Below are positions 1-14,600 of a DNA stretch of 64,000 bases, piece after piece (the stretch's first letter is position 1; each line of letters starts with the position of its first letter). A program made the translations under genes and the position numbers. The DNA lies in NCBI RefSeq assembly GCF_042242105.1, contig NC_092024.1:2166001-2230000 (forward strand), given 5' to 3'. This stretch comes from Pempheris klunzingeri (taxonomy: Eukaryota > Chordata > Actinopteri > Acropomatiformes > Pempheridae). The notes beneath the pieces were generated by a model. That model searched no databases and had not been told where the DNA came from. It worked only from the letters and a program-made list of their open reading frames with translations.

Positions 1-487
1 TAGTGCATATTGTAATGAAACACAATCATAAAAAGCACTGCGACCATGTAATTGGAGGGAAAGAAAGTCTGCTGACTTTCCAGACAGGGAGTATGGAAAT
101 AGCAGTGTCTTTGTTACTTAGTTTTGCTCCAATGCCAACTTTTATCAAAGCAGAGAGTCCCAAAAAAGTAGCAGAGGAGTTCTTTCATGCATATGAAAAA
201 AACTAATCTTTGACAGAGCTATCATGTAACTATAATTGAAGGAAAGGAAATGCTGAATATGCATGCTTTGGATACTGCATTTCTTTATGACGCTTAACAA
301 AAAGCATTCCATTTTGTCACAAAGGTCAACAATCTCAATAAAGGTAAAGATTAGCCACTTGCATTTAACTAATAGACAACTAATATATCATAAAAGTGTG
401 TATTTACATCAGTGGATCACATATTTTATGCATAAATTCTCTTGCATGGCTTTAACACACACACTCTGTTGTTTGTGCATGCCTCTG

Positions 488-506
488 CACACACACACAC
501 ACACAG

Positions 507-552
<46 letters not shown>
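488..552. repeat. (CA)n microsatellite next to the zbtb8a stop codon
   Basis: An almost pure CA array, interrupted once by GGCGCG near 506-511, ends about 13 bases from the zbtb8a stop codon. It therefore lies in the first part of that gene's 3' UTR, where it reads as GU repeats in the mRNA. The rest of 1-487 shows no coding region I can support. I saw no clear minus-strand AATAAA there, so the poly(A) site of zbtb8a is not placed. Confidence 0.95.
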
Positions 553-554
<2 letters not shown>

Positions 555-564
555 TGGTTCCATT

Positions 565-3114
565 TCACTGCAGCTCCTCATCACTGTCGTCCACTTGCTG
601 GATGATGAGGTCGGCCCCCGAGTCCTCAGCCAGGTCGTCGTCATCGGTTACCATCCAGCTCCTCTTGGTGTCCCCCTCCTCTTCCCCGTCCACCCCCAGT
701 AACAGGGCCGGCCCCTCGTTGGCCTCCTCTAGACCGTCCATGGGGATGTCGTCGCAGCCCACTTCCTGGATGCAGGCGGTGCACATGCGGTAGCGTCGTG
801 TGCCCTCACACACCACGTGGCCGGTGTCCTCCGTCACCTGACACTTACACTTCCTGCACACCAGCTTCCTGGCTTGATGGATCTGTGCAGAAAAAAAGAA
901 GTGAAACACGTGAAATCAGAAAGAATGATGAAATATGTTCAGTGGTTGATGAGTAGGCGGTTTTGAACACTGATACAATAAGAAATCAATGCATTATTAG
1001 TTGGGGTGTAACTTATCACTATTCACTATCTCTATTTCTGTGCTTCTGAAGATCTTCTAAATAAAACCTACTGTCTCAAAATGGCTCCGAAGATGCTCCA
1101 GGCGAGTGAAGCGTTTATTGCAGGCCTGACAGGGGTACGGCCTCTCCCCGGTGTGACAGCGCAAGTGACGCTTCAGGTCTGCCTTCCTCTTCACCGTGTG
1201 TGTACAAAAGGGGCATTTGAAGCGCATAATAGGGTTGGAGTCTGCAAAGAGGAAGAGAAAATGTTCAGAGCTTTGGCTTTCCTGTTTATTCCCTGGAAAT
1301 CGCTACAGAGCCGGCTTCTTTTCATGTTTATACTCATGCCAGTCTGCTCATGATGAAGGTAAAAGAACTATTGATTTTCCATTTTCTCACATACAGTCCA
1401 ACGTACCTTTATTAAAGTGTCCGATAACACCCACAATAGGTGGAAGAGTAGCGTACAGCTCCTCTGCCTTTTCAGCCTTTTGTGTCCTCGCCTCCTGGAT
1501 GTCCAAGTCTTCGTGTTGGTTGGAGCGAGTGCTGATGGGTGCTTTCCTCTTCGTTCCCCCTTTACCTCGCCGGCGCTCTGATCCAGGCAAGGTGTACAGG
1601 GGGTCCTGAGGGTCCTGCAGGTCCTCCGCCTCAGTGCTGTGGTCATTAGCAGGGCTGCTTGGGTTAGTCTTCAGGGCTGAGGCTGATACCTCCTGGTCTG
1701 AGTCCTTCCCCATAAAGCCAGACTGGGATCTGGAGTTGTCCCGGGTCCACAGGGCCGGGGGTGGGCTGACAGAACAGGGGCCTTGCTGCTGCTGCTCTGA
1801 GGCCTCTTCCCCTGCTCCACTGGTGAAACTGCAGGTCTCAGACAAGCTGAGGCAGCGTTCGCTGTCTTCATCTTTCACACTGATGTCCAACGAGGATTTG
1901 ATGAAGTTCTTGCAGTAGTTGATGACATTGTTCATCTGCAAGTAGCTGGCCGCAGACATCACCTCAATCACATTGTGACTGGAGAGGTCCAGCTGGCCAG
2001 AGTAGATGAAATCCAGGATGACGGTGAAGGTCTCCGGGGTGAAGACGTCAAATGTGGCGTGGACAGAGTCGGACAGCCCGTCGGGCCCCTGGGACAGCAG
2101 CATGCGGAAGTAGCCGCTGCTGGCGAACAAGACGTTGCGGTGGGCCCTGAAGAGCTGGCCCTCCACCAGCACGCTGCAGTCACAGAAAAGCTCCTGGCGG
2201 CGCTGGTGGTTGAGCTGCTTCAGCAGGTTGCTTTGGTGAGCCGCTGTGATGTCTGCGGTGTTGAACCACCTCTGAGGCTGCCTGCAGGTGACAACATGAC
2301 AGAGCTCACTCTGGGTGTGTAAGCGGCACACAGAATGGAATAATCACAGAGGCACAGCAGCCCGTGTGGACACTCATCACTGAAATCAAGACACGTCTGT
2401 GGCCAAGCTAGGACTCAAAATGCAGCAGCCTATATGCACATGTAGAGTATGATCTCAGTTCTGCATGTTCAGGGAGGAAACATGGGCTCCTGGAGTGTGA
2501 TTCTGACCTTCTAGTAGTCCGCTTACCTTGGTAAAGGGTTATGCAACACACCCCAAACACTAACTGCAGGTCACATATCAAACACAGCAGTGACACCCCC
2601 CACTGGTGTAGCTGTCAGTTATCCCCCGTCTTTGTCTCTGCGCTGGACCATCTCCAGCACCCGCCCACCGGACTTCATTCTCATCTGTGATTGGCTGGAC
2701 GAGCCTTCAATCAAAATCTTCTTCTAATAGGCTACACCCGACTCCAGTCATCAGAGAGCATCGGGTGACAAAACCCTTTAATCATCCCTGAGGGAAGCTA
2801 AAGCGCGCAGGAAATGTGGCAAACACACCAGACTGATGGGGAGAGAGAATAAAACACTGCAGGCGGACAAAAAGAAAAAAAAAATTGCCGCAACCTCGTT
2901 TAACAGAATAGTTTTTCCATAGTAACCTATTTATCCTCGTGCAGACTCTGAATCACACGCATTCATTTTTAATTATGCGATGCTCGCTGACAGGCTCCAC
3001 AGCGCCCGATAACCCACGGTGCAACGCCCGCCCGCAACACTCAGTATTGCCCCTGATGTCACACGAAACCAAGTGTAGTGTCTTACCCGAGCCTTCCTGC
3101 CTTAATTCAGACAT
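565..3114 (-). CDS. zbtb8a: Zinc finger and BTB domain-containing protein 8A, four coding exons
   Basis: Nuclear BTB/zinc-finger protein, presumably a transcriptional regulator. My model joins 3114-3087, 2252-1407, 1241-1072 and 882-565, giving 453 residues (human ZBTB8A is about 441) with all phases consistent. The large exon encodes the BTB domain (about residues 20-120, with [20 protein letters not shown] and [14 protein letters not shown]). The third encodes two C2H2 fingers (about 299-351) joined by HTGERPY. The last holds a paired-cysteine module, CRKC (357-360) and CTAC (382-385), and ends in an acidic tail with the family signature [14 protein letters not shown]. These favour ZBTB8A over ZBTB8B. 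The middle and last exons are secure. The start is inferred: the BTB exon has no in-frame ATG, and the 28-nt first exon at 3087-3114, with a GTAAGA donor in GC-rich DNA, restores frame at a GAC codon. Another 5' exon is possible. Confidence 0.9.
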
Positions 3115-3560
3115 CAGCCGACCTACAAAACGACATGAGAGTGCTGCAGTCCTGCGAGAGAAAAGCGGGCAGCGGCGCACCGGAGCAGCCCAGTCTGTCC
3201 TGGAGCGACGCCCACTTCAGGCTCCAGCCAGCACACAATAGAAAAATAGACACTACCGTCCAGCTACTGAGCCATCTGCGAGCTGAGAAATAAATATATT
3301 CTCGTGGTGTACCACACTGGGGATTACACGCGCTAACACGCCCGTTTTCATCCTCGAGACCACCCCCACTTCTCGCCGGAGGTCCGGAGCGCAGCGAGCA
3401 GCGGGGAGGATTTGCCTGCTGCCCAAACCCAGCGCCTCTTTCCCAGGCGTGAGGTGTCGGCAGGACCCGCTTACGCCCCACGCAGTGATACCCCTGACAA
3501 AATCCATCGATACTCACTGGTGACTTGATTCACCCGGCGCCCGATAGAGTCTACTCGCCC
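2600..3560 (-). promoter_or_regulatory. Candidate zbtb8a promoter, GC-rich
   Basis: This stretch lies just upstream of the BTB exon and includes the proposed first exon. The part from about 2985 to 3540 is visibly richer in GC and CpG than its surroundings. An inverted CCAAT (ATTGG) occurs near 2690. No TATA box was recognised, which fits a housekeeping-type promoter. The transcription start is not defined. Confidence 0.4.
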
Positions 3561-4504
3561 CCAAGTCTGCCACCATATCCATTTTTAATTGCTTTAGCCT
3601 TTTTTTCTTTGCTCTTTTTCCTCGTCCAGGGTCCACAGTCAGGCACTTCCTGCTCAGCCCTAAAGACCGAAACCCGGTTAGAGCGACTGGAGCACTGTGC
3701 TGACGTGGGTGTTTATTAACTGGGTGCCCGAGGGTTCAAGGAGCCATTTAAAGCCCTAGTGCCCCGTTTAGATGTTCTGCATGGATGTTAACATTGAACA
3801 CCGAATACCTCAGCCTTAAAAAAAATCCAGAATAATTCTGGAGGGCTTTAAATGCTGTGTGAGATACTCACACCTCCTACTGACCACAACACACCGCCAC
3901 ATTTCCTTCATCTGCCTTGACATCATTATTATATCTTTAATGTTCCTGTGCTGCTCAATTGTGACCTCATGGCAACCATCATCATACATGCAGGTGATTG
4001 TATATTTCACTGGAATATTAGAAGTGTTAAGTGTATTATAAGTATATGTGTGTTTTTTTTTTTTAGGGTTTGTCCCAATAAAGACATTTCATCTCATAAT
4101 GTCATCACACATTGAAACAGTTAATTACAACTCATTTCAGAACCATTTGAAACAGCCTGATTTCATAATGGTGTGGAAATGAATGCTTCAGTTTCCTCAG
4201 TAAGAAAATTAATTTATTCTTTCATTGTTATGGCTCACAGATCGACACATCAATAGAGCAAATATCCGTTGTTCATCTGAAATAACAGGACAGACAAACG
4301 AGGCTTCTACATGAAAATAAGCCAATCATTCATACAGATCAAATTTGAGAAAATGAAACATGACAAAAAACGTTAAAGCGTTCTTCTCCTTATAAAGGTC
4401 TCTTCATGTGTTCATGTCATATGTAAAAATGAGGAAGTTGATGGTTCGCTTTGGCGTGGTGAATGACGGAGAGGATTAAAGAGCAACAAAAGGCTGGAGT
4501 TGCA
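3561..4504. other. Spacer between zbtb8a promoter and gale stop, including gale 3' UTR
   Basis: There is no coding region here. TTTATT at 4213-4218 reads AATAAA on the minus strand, about 290 bases after the gale stop codon, and is the best candidate for the gale poly(A) signal. The rest is AT-rich intergenic sequence. Confidence 0.5.
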
Positions 4505-6955
<2,451 letters not shown>

Positions 6956-7474
6956 TCAACATCCTGCTGAGCCTTTTTGTCCCAGTTGGCATGCTGTGGC
7001 ACAATGACTTGAGGCCATACTCCAGACCTGCTCTGGAACAACAGGATATCCTTGTGTCAGAGTCCCTTTGAGCACACCTAAAAGGTTTGTTAGGCCCACT
7101 TGACAGACATGTGACACACCCACACTGTCCCACGTCAGCAGGCTCAAGCCTTAACCTGTCTAACCACATAAAACAATTAAAACGCCTGCAAGATAAAGCA
7201 TCTCTAATTGCTACTTTTCATTGTTAAGCTATTCTTCTTTTGGAGGGAGCACACTTAACTCTTAACAGACTCTAAATAAGGAACAAATAATAATAGTTAA
7301 GCAAAAAATAAAGTTTTAGATTTAACTCCATCCAGGATCATTGCCATGAGCACAGTTCAGACCACTACTGGATGCTGCATGGGAACAGATCTGTATCTCA
7401 AAGCCACCCAGGCTGCATCCTTAACTCCTTTACATTTCTGTGTAACTCTGCACTACTCTGTGCCTGGCCTCCTG

Positions 7475-7533
7475 ACACCACACCACACCACACCACACCA
7501 CACCACACCACACCACACCACACCACACCACAC
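7475..7533. repeat. (ACACC)n pentanucleotide tandem repeat
   Basis: About eleven near-perfect five-base units followed by decayed copies (CAGCACC, CAGTAC). It lies upstream of the gale start codon, in a region that could be gale 5' intron. Reading frames through it are repetitive and not protein-like. Confidence 0.95.
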
Positions 7534-7779
7534 AGCACCACACAGTACAAGCAAACAGAAGGATACACGTCTCTGTGGGACTTTGGCATCAAAAATCACA
7601 CTTGAAACGCTGCTTTGGTAAATATCACTGTCTTCCTGGTCCCGCAGCGTCTTTGCCAGGTCCATGCAAGACTAGATAACTAAAACTTCAGTCTAACCCG
7701 GTGAGCTACGGCACAAAAAACTTGTCAAAGCGGGAGCACATCGTAATGAATGAATTAGGATGTCAGTGGACAGACTCAC

Positions 7780-7830
7780 TAAATCTCCCAGTGCCAATAG
7801 TCCTTCTGCCCGCAGAGTCTCTTGATACAA
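7780..7830 (-). other. Exon-like block of unidentified gene (51 nt)
   Basis: On the minus strand a long pyrimidine tract ends in CAG, followed by 51 open bases and a near-ideal GTGAGT donor. The block starts and ends in phase 0 and translates to LYQETLRAEGLLALGDL. It would follow in frame after the block at 9192-9257. I do not recognise the protein. It could be an exon of a small unannotated gene between gale and kazald, or a non-coding 5' exon of gale that happens to be open. Confidence 0.4.
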
Positions 7831-8189
7831 CTGGATGAGAGAAGCAGGCAAAGACAGAAAGAAGACAGGATGAAGGAGTATCTGTCAGTTCATTTACTGA
7901 ACTTTACCCTCTCTCCCTGAGACACTTCCTTACTTCCTGTGAAACGTGGAACAGAGTTAAGTTAATGAATACCGCGCAACTTCCTGTACGTGTTTTTCAA
8001 AATAGAACCACAACAGTCAAGAATCGCACCACCCAACGTTAAATTTACTTTAACTCTATCTATAATCTTCATAAATTGGTAAAGTAGTCTTGTATTACCA
8101 CGTGTCGTAAACACAACAGCCCTTGCTAATCTTGGTATAACTATAGCTATAACATTTCTGGCATTTATTTTGAAGTTCAAGGCGGATTC

Positions 8190-8300
8190 ACTCTAGTGTA
8201 TTATCACTAACTTCACCGTCCTCTAAAGTACGTGACGCCTCACATGCCATGACGTCAACAGTCCTCAAACAAAGCCCCGCCTTTGACCATCCACACAGGG
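8190..8300 (-). promoter_or_regulatory. Candidate gale promoter with perfect CRE
   Basis: The palindrome TGACGTCA at 8250-8257 is a full cAMP-response element, with a GC-box-like GCCCCGCC just downstream at about 8274. The position, 1.3 kb upstream of the gale ATG, would suit a promoter with one non-coding exon. ETS-like TTCCTG motifs occur near 7925-7940. There is no TATA box. The assignment to gale is by position only; the unidentified minus-strand exons nearby could also use it. Confidence 0.35.
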
Positions 8301-9191
8301 AGGTGACTGTGCTGGGCACCCACCTCAGGGCACCCGGTGCTCAAACTTACCGGATGGAAAGGAAAAGTGCCACGTCACTCAGAAAGAAAATTAATAAATT
8401 ACAACAAATGAGTAAATTAGCACAACACAACAACTCAAACATCAGTAACTGATCCTTGCCAAAACCGACCTCAAGATCTCCAAGTAATTATGTCACTGGT
8501 TACCATGGATGAGAAATAAAGAAACAAAAAAGAAAAAAAAATCAGAATAATTCTACTATAGCTTAATAATAATAATAATAATCACAACATACTACTAAAT
8601 TCATCATATTAACTCCTTAATCTGTGAAGCTGCTCTGTAGAGCCTCAAAAGTTTCCTGACTGGCCCCATACATACATACACACTAGCAATTCTCTGTTCG
8701 AGGTGAGCAACATCTAGAAAGGTATCTAGAAAGTAAGATTTAACATGGAAATCTATCAGCATTATCGGCTTAATTAGTTAATGGTGTTAAAGTGATGACT
8801 GACAGTGTGAGCAACATATTATATAATATTATATAATATTTTCTATGCCGGTGTGTGTGTGTGTGTGGTGTGTGCACAGAAAATATTAGAAAATATTTCC
8901 AAACCCAGGAATGTCACACTACTCCCCTAGACAGAGCTTTGAAAATGCATTTTCTATTAACTACATCTTTGTATACTAGATATTACATGTTAGATATACA
9001 CAGGATCAATATGGTCATACAAACAGCTGTTGTTTTCTGTTGGGTTTGCATGAAGTGCAGATTTAGCAGGATTCTTTTATATCCTGTGCCATTTCTGAAG
9101 CCTGTTTGCAAGCCCTGCCCTACAAGAGACACTGGCACATGAAGAAAGGCAGCAGAATTTGGAGGAAAGAAAGATGAGACGAGTTGGATAC

Positions 9192-9257
9192 CTTAGAGAT
9201 GAAGTTTGTGGCTTCACTCACTGCAAAGGCTGTGTCTTTGTCAAGAAGGACTTGTAG
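9192..9257 (-). other. Exon-like block of unidentified gene (66 nt)
   Basis: On the minus strand a pyrimidine-rich tract ending TTCTTCATCAG precedes 66 open bases, followed by AAG and a weaker GTATCC donor. Both ends are in phase 0. The translation, 22 residues, contains DKDTAFAVSEATNFISK and looks protein-like rather than repetitive. No family is recognised. It pairs in frame with 7780-7830, but no start or stop exon was found. Confidence 0.35.
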
Positions 9258-9576
9258 CTGATGAAGAAATCTCAAGAGGGAAAGCACAATAGCACAATAA
9301 TTCAGCAGGGGTTCATGGTAATAATAAGAAAAACAACCCAACCATTCAGAAGAGGACAGAGAGAAGACAGAAGGAAATATTTAAAACTCAGAGGAGGAAC
9401 ATGCGACTGTTTGACTGTCAGAGAACAGTAGACAACCAAGACTTCCATCTCTCTTACAATTTTGCTTCAGTTTTTAACCATTTTACAGTTTCATTTTGGG
9501 TGAGCTGTGGGGTTTGAAGTCGTTGCGTCAGGAGGACATTTGTTTCTGACTGTGTGTGCTGATGCAGGTCAGCAGC

Positions 9577-11412
9577 ATGGCTAAGCTGTGCCTGTATTTC
9601 TGTTTATGCGTGAGTGTCCACACTTCCCTCGGGCTGCCACCCCAGCACCGGGGGTGGCTGCGGCTCTGGGAGGAGGGCGAGGGCTGCAGGGAGTGCAATC
9701 AGAACCACTGCCCAACAGTACCCAACGACTGCCCTGCAGGTCGGGTGCAGGATGACTGCGGATGTTGTGAACAGTGTGCTAACGTGGAGGGACAACAGTG
9801 TGATCCAGATGGGGCTCAGAAATTCTACGGCCGCTGTGGAGAGGGCCTAGTCTGCCAGAGGAAAATACCACAGAGGGGCCACAGGGCTGAGCCAGAGCCT
9901 ACATGTGTGTGTCAGGAAAAGGACCCTGTATGTGGCTCAGATGGATGGACGTATCCAAATGTTTGCCAGATGAGAGAGGCTGCCAGCCGCCGTAACACAA
10001 GCCTCAAGCTCAGTGGAAGAGGACCCTGCTATTCTGGTTATTGCACTCTTTCTTAGAATTGTTATCAGCCCGGGAAAGTTAATATTTTTATGATTCCAAT
10101 GCATTTGTATTATTGTCTTGATAGGGAGCAACTTTAGGCGACCTAGTATTGAACCTTGGGGTACTCCCTTTCTTCTGCTGCAGCTCCTCGTGTCCTTCGA
10201 GGCCCTAGAAACCTGTCCAACTACACCGGGAACGACATCGTGTTTGGTTGCGAGGTCTCAGCCTACCCTCTTCCAAACCTCAGCTGGAGGAAGACAGGGA
10301 TTGACAACTTCCTGCCAGGAGATGATCCTCACATCTCTGTCCAGGTTTGATTAGAGCTTCAGTTATTATTTGTCACTGAAAGTTTAATTAAAAGTCAGGC
10401 TATCTCTGACTCTGTTACTATGATTTTAACCATGTTTGTGTTTAATTTGTCTTTTGTGGAGAAGCAATACTAAATCAGAGGAGTGCCTCTTCGAACTTGA
10501 GTCAGTCATGATATCATCACAATATATTAACAACGATTGCACTGGTGGCTCAACGCAATGATTCTGTGATATGTGATAAAGTATACTGCATGACAATCAT
10601 TTGAGAAATATGACGATAGCTATCTTTGCAACTGAAAAGGCATACACCCAAGACATTGTATATTTAATCTGTGTGCTTCTACCTTAACAGAGCTGTATGT
10701 ACAACTGAGATGAAACAGTGGTAATAAAATGAACAGACTTTCCTTTGTAACACCCACACAGCAATGTGTTCGTGTGCCATCAATCGCTTGCAGACAGTCA
10801 TGCACTGACTAAATGCTGAACTGCCTAAATCGAAAGCAATCCCAGAGTTTATATATTAACAGTCAACAATGCTGCTAGTGTATCAATAATGATCATCATA
10901 GAGCAGTGAAGCAGTGAGTCATGTTACTGAATACTGCAGACGATCATCTAATGCACACATTTCTTGCTTTTTATTTAAACCTGTTCAGATCTAATCTCAT
11001 ATTTTTGTCAGGCTCGAGGAGGTCCTGAGCGCTACACTGTCTCCACCTGGCTTCAGATACAGGGCATCCACCCCTCTGACGCAGGGGTCTACTCTTGCAT
11101 CTCCCACAATACCTTGGGAGAAACGTCTGCATCAGCACAGCTCACAGTGTTGAGGCAGGGTAAGCATCATACTGCAGACTGCAGTCAACAGTGGATTTGA
11201 TTTTTGAACTAAAGTGTACACTGGCAAACTCACTTCTCTACTTCTTCACTTATTTTGAAAGACGCTGTATGTTCTAAAACGTTCTTACCTACTCTCCAGT
11301 GGTGGCGGTGATGAAAGGCCATGCTGAGGAGGAAGAGCAGCACTTTGATCATCTGGACGAGGGCAGTGGTGATGGACAGCTGGCATCTGGAGATTACCTG
11401 GGATTAATTTAA
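9577..11412 (+). CDS. kazald1: Kazal-type serine peptidase inhibitor domain-containing protein (kazald family), complete
   Basis: Secreted extracellular-matrix protein with IGFBP-like, Kazal and Ig modules. Exons are 9577-10036, 10184-10344, 11012-11159 and 11300-11412, totalling 882 nt and 293 residues, with phases matching at every junction. Residues 1 to about 19 form a signal peptide. An IGFBP-type cysteine-rich module starts at Cys37 (CRECNQNHC, then DDCGCCEQCANVEGQ). A Kazal domain spans Cys110-Cys151 (VCGSDGWTYPNVC). One Ig domain has Cys176 and Cys236 as its likely disulfide and carries the family stretch LPGDDPHISVQ. The acidic tail ends in SGDYLGLI. ATG 9577 follows a possible acceptor (GATGCAG), so a 5' non-coding exon is likely; an in-frame ATG at 9562 would lengthen the N-terminus by five residues. 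Fish carry several kazald paralogues, so the paralogue number is uncertain. Confidence 0.92.
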
Positions 11413-11606
11413 GTCAGTTTAGGTGACCTGACAACAAGGAAGCCTGGGGGAAAACTCTTTAAACTAACACAAAGGATTAGCAAACATATTTTAAATGAAA
11501 GGGCATGATGTTTGTCAGTCCTTGCTCGATTGTAAGAGGAAGGCCTCTATTACAATTATACATCACATCTGCTTTCATTCACCTTCTTATCGTACAATGG
11601 CACACA

Positions 11607-11612
11607 AATAAA
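11607..11612 (+). other. Candidate poly(A) signal of the kazald gene
   Basis: AATAAA lies 195 bases after the kazald stop codon, in ordinary AT-rich 3' UTR-like sequence. It is the first clear signal downstream of the gene. Confidence 0.55.
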
Positions 11613-14600
11613 TCACTCTTGTTATTTGCTGTGTTGAGTTTACTAAATGTGTGTGACTACAATAACCTGAATAATGATGACAAAGCAGCGATAACAAGGG
11701 AAACTGCAGACTCATCTTCAAAACATTCAGTTTTACATGATTGATTGACAAATTACAAACATATACAAGTCAATCCTAGAGTAGAGCCTCTGTCACATCC
11801 TCCTGCTTTCACCACTCCACCCAGGAAACAGACCACAGCACATTGGTTTAGAGGAAAAGAAAGAGAGAGAGAGAGTGATGGATGGAGTGAGAGGAGGTGT
11901 GACCATCCGCAGGGTCTCCATCTGATTCTCTTCATCTCTCTCCACCTGAGTGCCAGTTAATCCTCCCCTCATCCCCCGACTCCCAGCTGGATACACCGGC
12001 TCCTTCTGAATGGCAAGCTGCATTAACGCTGAGGAACTTTCCCCCGCTGTCTGTTAGTCAAAGCTGATTGGAGATTACAGGCCTGTGGCGAAAACACAGC
12101 CCTCCATCTCATCTCAAATCACTTTCCACCCCTTTCTCTCCTTTATCTCTCCATTTCCTTATCTTCTTAATCCCAACTCTCCTCCTTTTCAATGTCATCA
12201 ACTTTCGCTTGCCACTACGTTTTTGCCCCTATTCACTGCTCTTTTTTGACAGCTGAATGACAAGAAAGATGAAGAGGAGGAAGAGGGAGTGAAGCCAGAA
12301 TGATGTCATGGGGGCATTTGTCCTCCTGGTGTGGAGGCTTCCCTTCCCCTGCTAATTACCTTGTACAAACTCGAATCTGATATGGCGGATATGAGGCCCA
12401 AACACAATTATTGTGGGCTAACAAAGAGATATTGAGATTCAGGGAATGAGGGAGAGACTGCAAGTGAGATAGAAGGAAAGGCCCGCGCACGGCCATGCAG
12501 GCACACACGCACACACTCTTGCATAGCCACCCACACACACATAAACACAACCACTTGTCCTTCCCCTCCATTCCCTCAGATAGGCTAATGTTATTACTGG
12601 GGTAATTATCCTCATTAGTGCCAGCAGCTGTAGAGAGCCCATTGCTTGCTGTTCAAACTCCATCAGGAACCTTTCTGTCTTCACATCCCTCTTTGTATTC
12701 CCTAGATCTCATTTAGAGACTTTGTCTCCATCCTTTGCATGCTAGGTGGAGGCGGTTGTAAAAATAGAGCCCCATTACACGTCTAATAAGTCAGAGTTAC
12801 CCCTGTTTTCTAACCTGTTAGAGTCCATTTTGTGGATGAGGGTTACTAATGTGTGCTGTGCTGCAGCAGTGCTCCACAGAAAGCTGCACTGTAGCACTGA
12901 GCAAAATTAGAAAGTGATTAGAAAACACACAATATTTATTAAATACTCAATGTGATGATCTGCTGTAAGATACTTTAACAACAGATTGCTTTTTGTATTG
13001 TATTTTCCCCTTTTGGCAGTTACACCCTCCATGCGTTGTGAGTTGAGCTGAACACAAGATGGCACTGTTAAGTCAAATAACCACTTCAGTGCTCTCCACT
13101 CACTGTGCTTTTACTTGGACGGCTACATCTTCTAACTGCTCTCTCCTCTCATTTGTTTCACGTTATTCATCTTTTACATCCCTCCAAAAAAGAAGCTATA
13201 CTTCACAAAGGAAAATTAGCTGTCATACTTCTCCCTCCTCAGATTCAATGACACTTTTACCATTGGGATGTCTATGAGCAGCTGAGAATAATAGTGTTTG
13301 CATAACTGAAGGTGTTGCCTATCCATTTGATAGATGTTTATGTGAAAGCACCCTGAAAATGATTCCCTTCATGCTCTCTAACTTTATGCACCATGTGCAT
13401 CTTTACACACAAATCATGAGATCAGCTACCGAAACAGGCGGCTTTACACACAGCGTCCCCCCAGCTCTGTGAGATTGCCTTTTGTTTTATTGCCAGGGGC
13501 TGGTGTGGAGCAGACAGTAGGTAACCTGTATACTGCTAAGCCCCACATCAGGCGTTAAATGCCATGCATAGCCTGTTTTTATTGGCTGATATAGCCTGTT
13601 GTGCCCTTCTCCTTTTTCCTGGAAGCCATTGTTAAAGAGCTGGTTGTTAATGCTGCTGACCAGATGGGCTCCTTCTCCCGCAGCTCTGACTGAGGGTGTT
13701 TACCATGCACTGGGCTGTGGATAACAGGTGAGACTGCTGCTGGCTTGTCAACCAATCAGAGAGCAGCAGATGTCTGGCCTCTGCCTGTAAACCTTTATTT
13801 GGCATTTGGGGCCTTATGGGAGTGGGTTTCATAATAACACAGTGAATTCTGGTTTATATGGTCTTTTCACACGAGGTTTATAATGTGAATTGGCTATGAC
13901 ATGATAATAAGCCCCCACACATATCTGATCCTTTCCCACTGAACCCCCAATCATTATTTGATTTTATACATTAAGAAGCTCCAGATGACAAACCCCTCAA
14001 CCATTCAATGTTCCCTTCACAAATTTCAAACATCATTTCCTGTGATATGCCTTCGTCCCTTGTGTGACAAAATGTTTCCAGCATTAGCTGAGCAAACACT
14101 AAACATTCCTTTCCCTTTCCAATGCAGGCCATCTCGCATTACTGCAATTATCATGGCAACAGTGAGGGCAAGGCCAGGCCTGGGGTTGTTGAGGAGCAGT
14201 CTTTTAAAGCTCTGAATCAATCTGCCTTAATGGATGACCTGTGTCTAGCATGCATGTATGGATTAGTTTGGCTGGAGCACCTGTCCCTGCTCTGTCAACA
14301 GCAGATCAGGTTACTGGCTACACATTCACCTGGCTGACACAGCTTCCTGTGACTGACAATACGCCTGCATTAGTTCACTGCTGCCCTCTCTGAATACTGA
14401 ATTATGCATGTGGCTGTGCAGCAAACAGGTGATTTTGAAATGCTTTGGATGGATGTGTGAATTATAGTTTTTGCTCAGCATGATAAAATACACACCATAA
14501 ATCTCTCATTATATATATAAAAAAAAAAAAAATCCAGTAACACCTGACATCTGTCGTCTAATTTCGAGATCTGGCCCTAACGAGGCCTCTCAGGTTGATT

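Noticed and set aside
426..702. Overlapping open frames across the CA array on both strands
   Set aside because: They are Thr-His or Cys-Val repeats made by the microsatellite, overlapping the 3' end of zbtb8a; there is no gene-like context.
7475..7533. Possible CRISPR-like array
   Set aside because: It is a contiguous five-base tandem repeat without spacers in a vertebrate genome.
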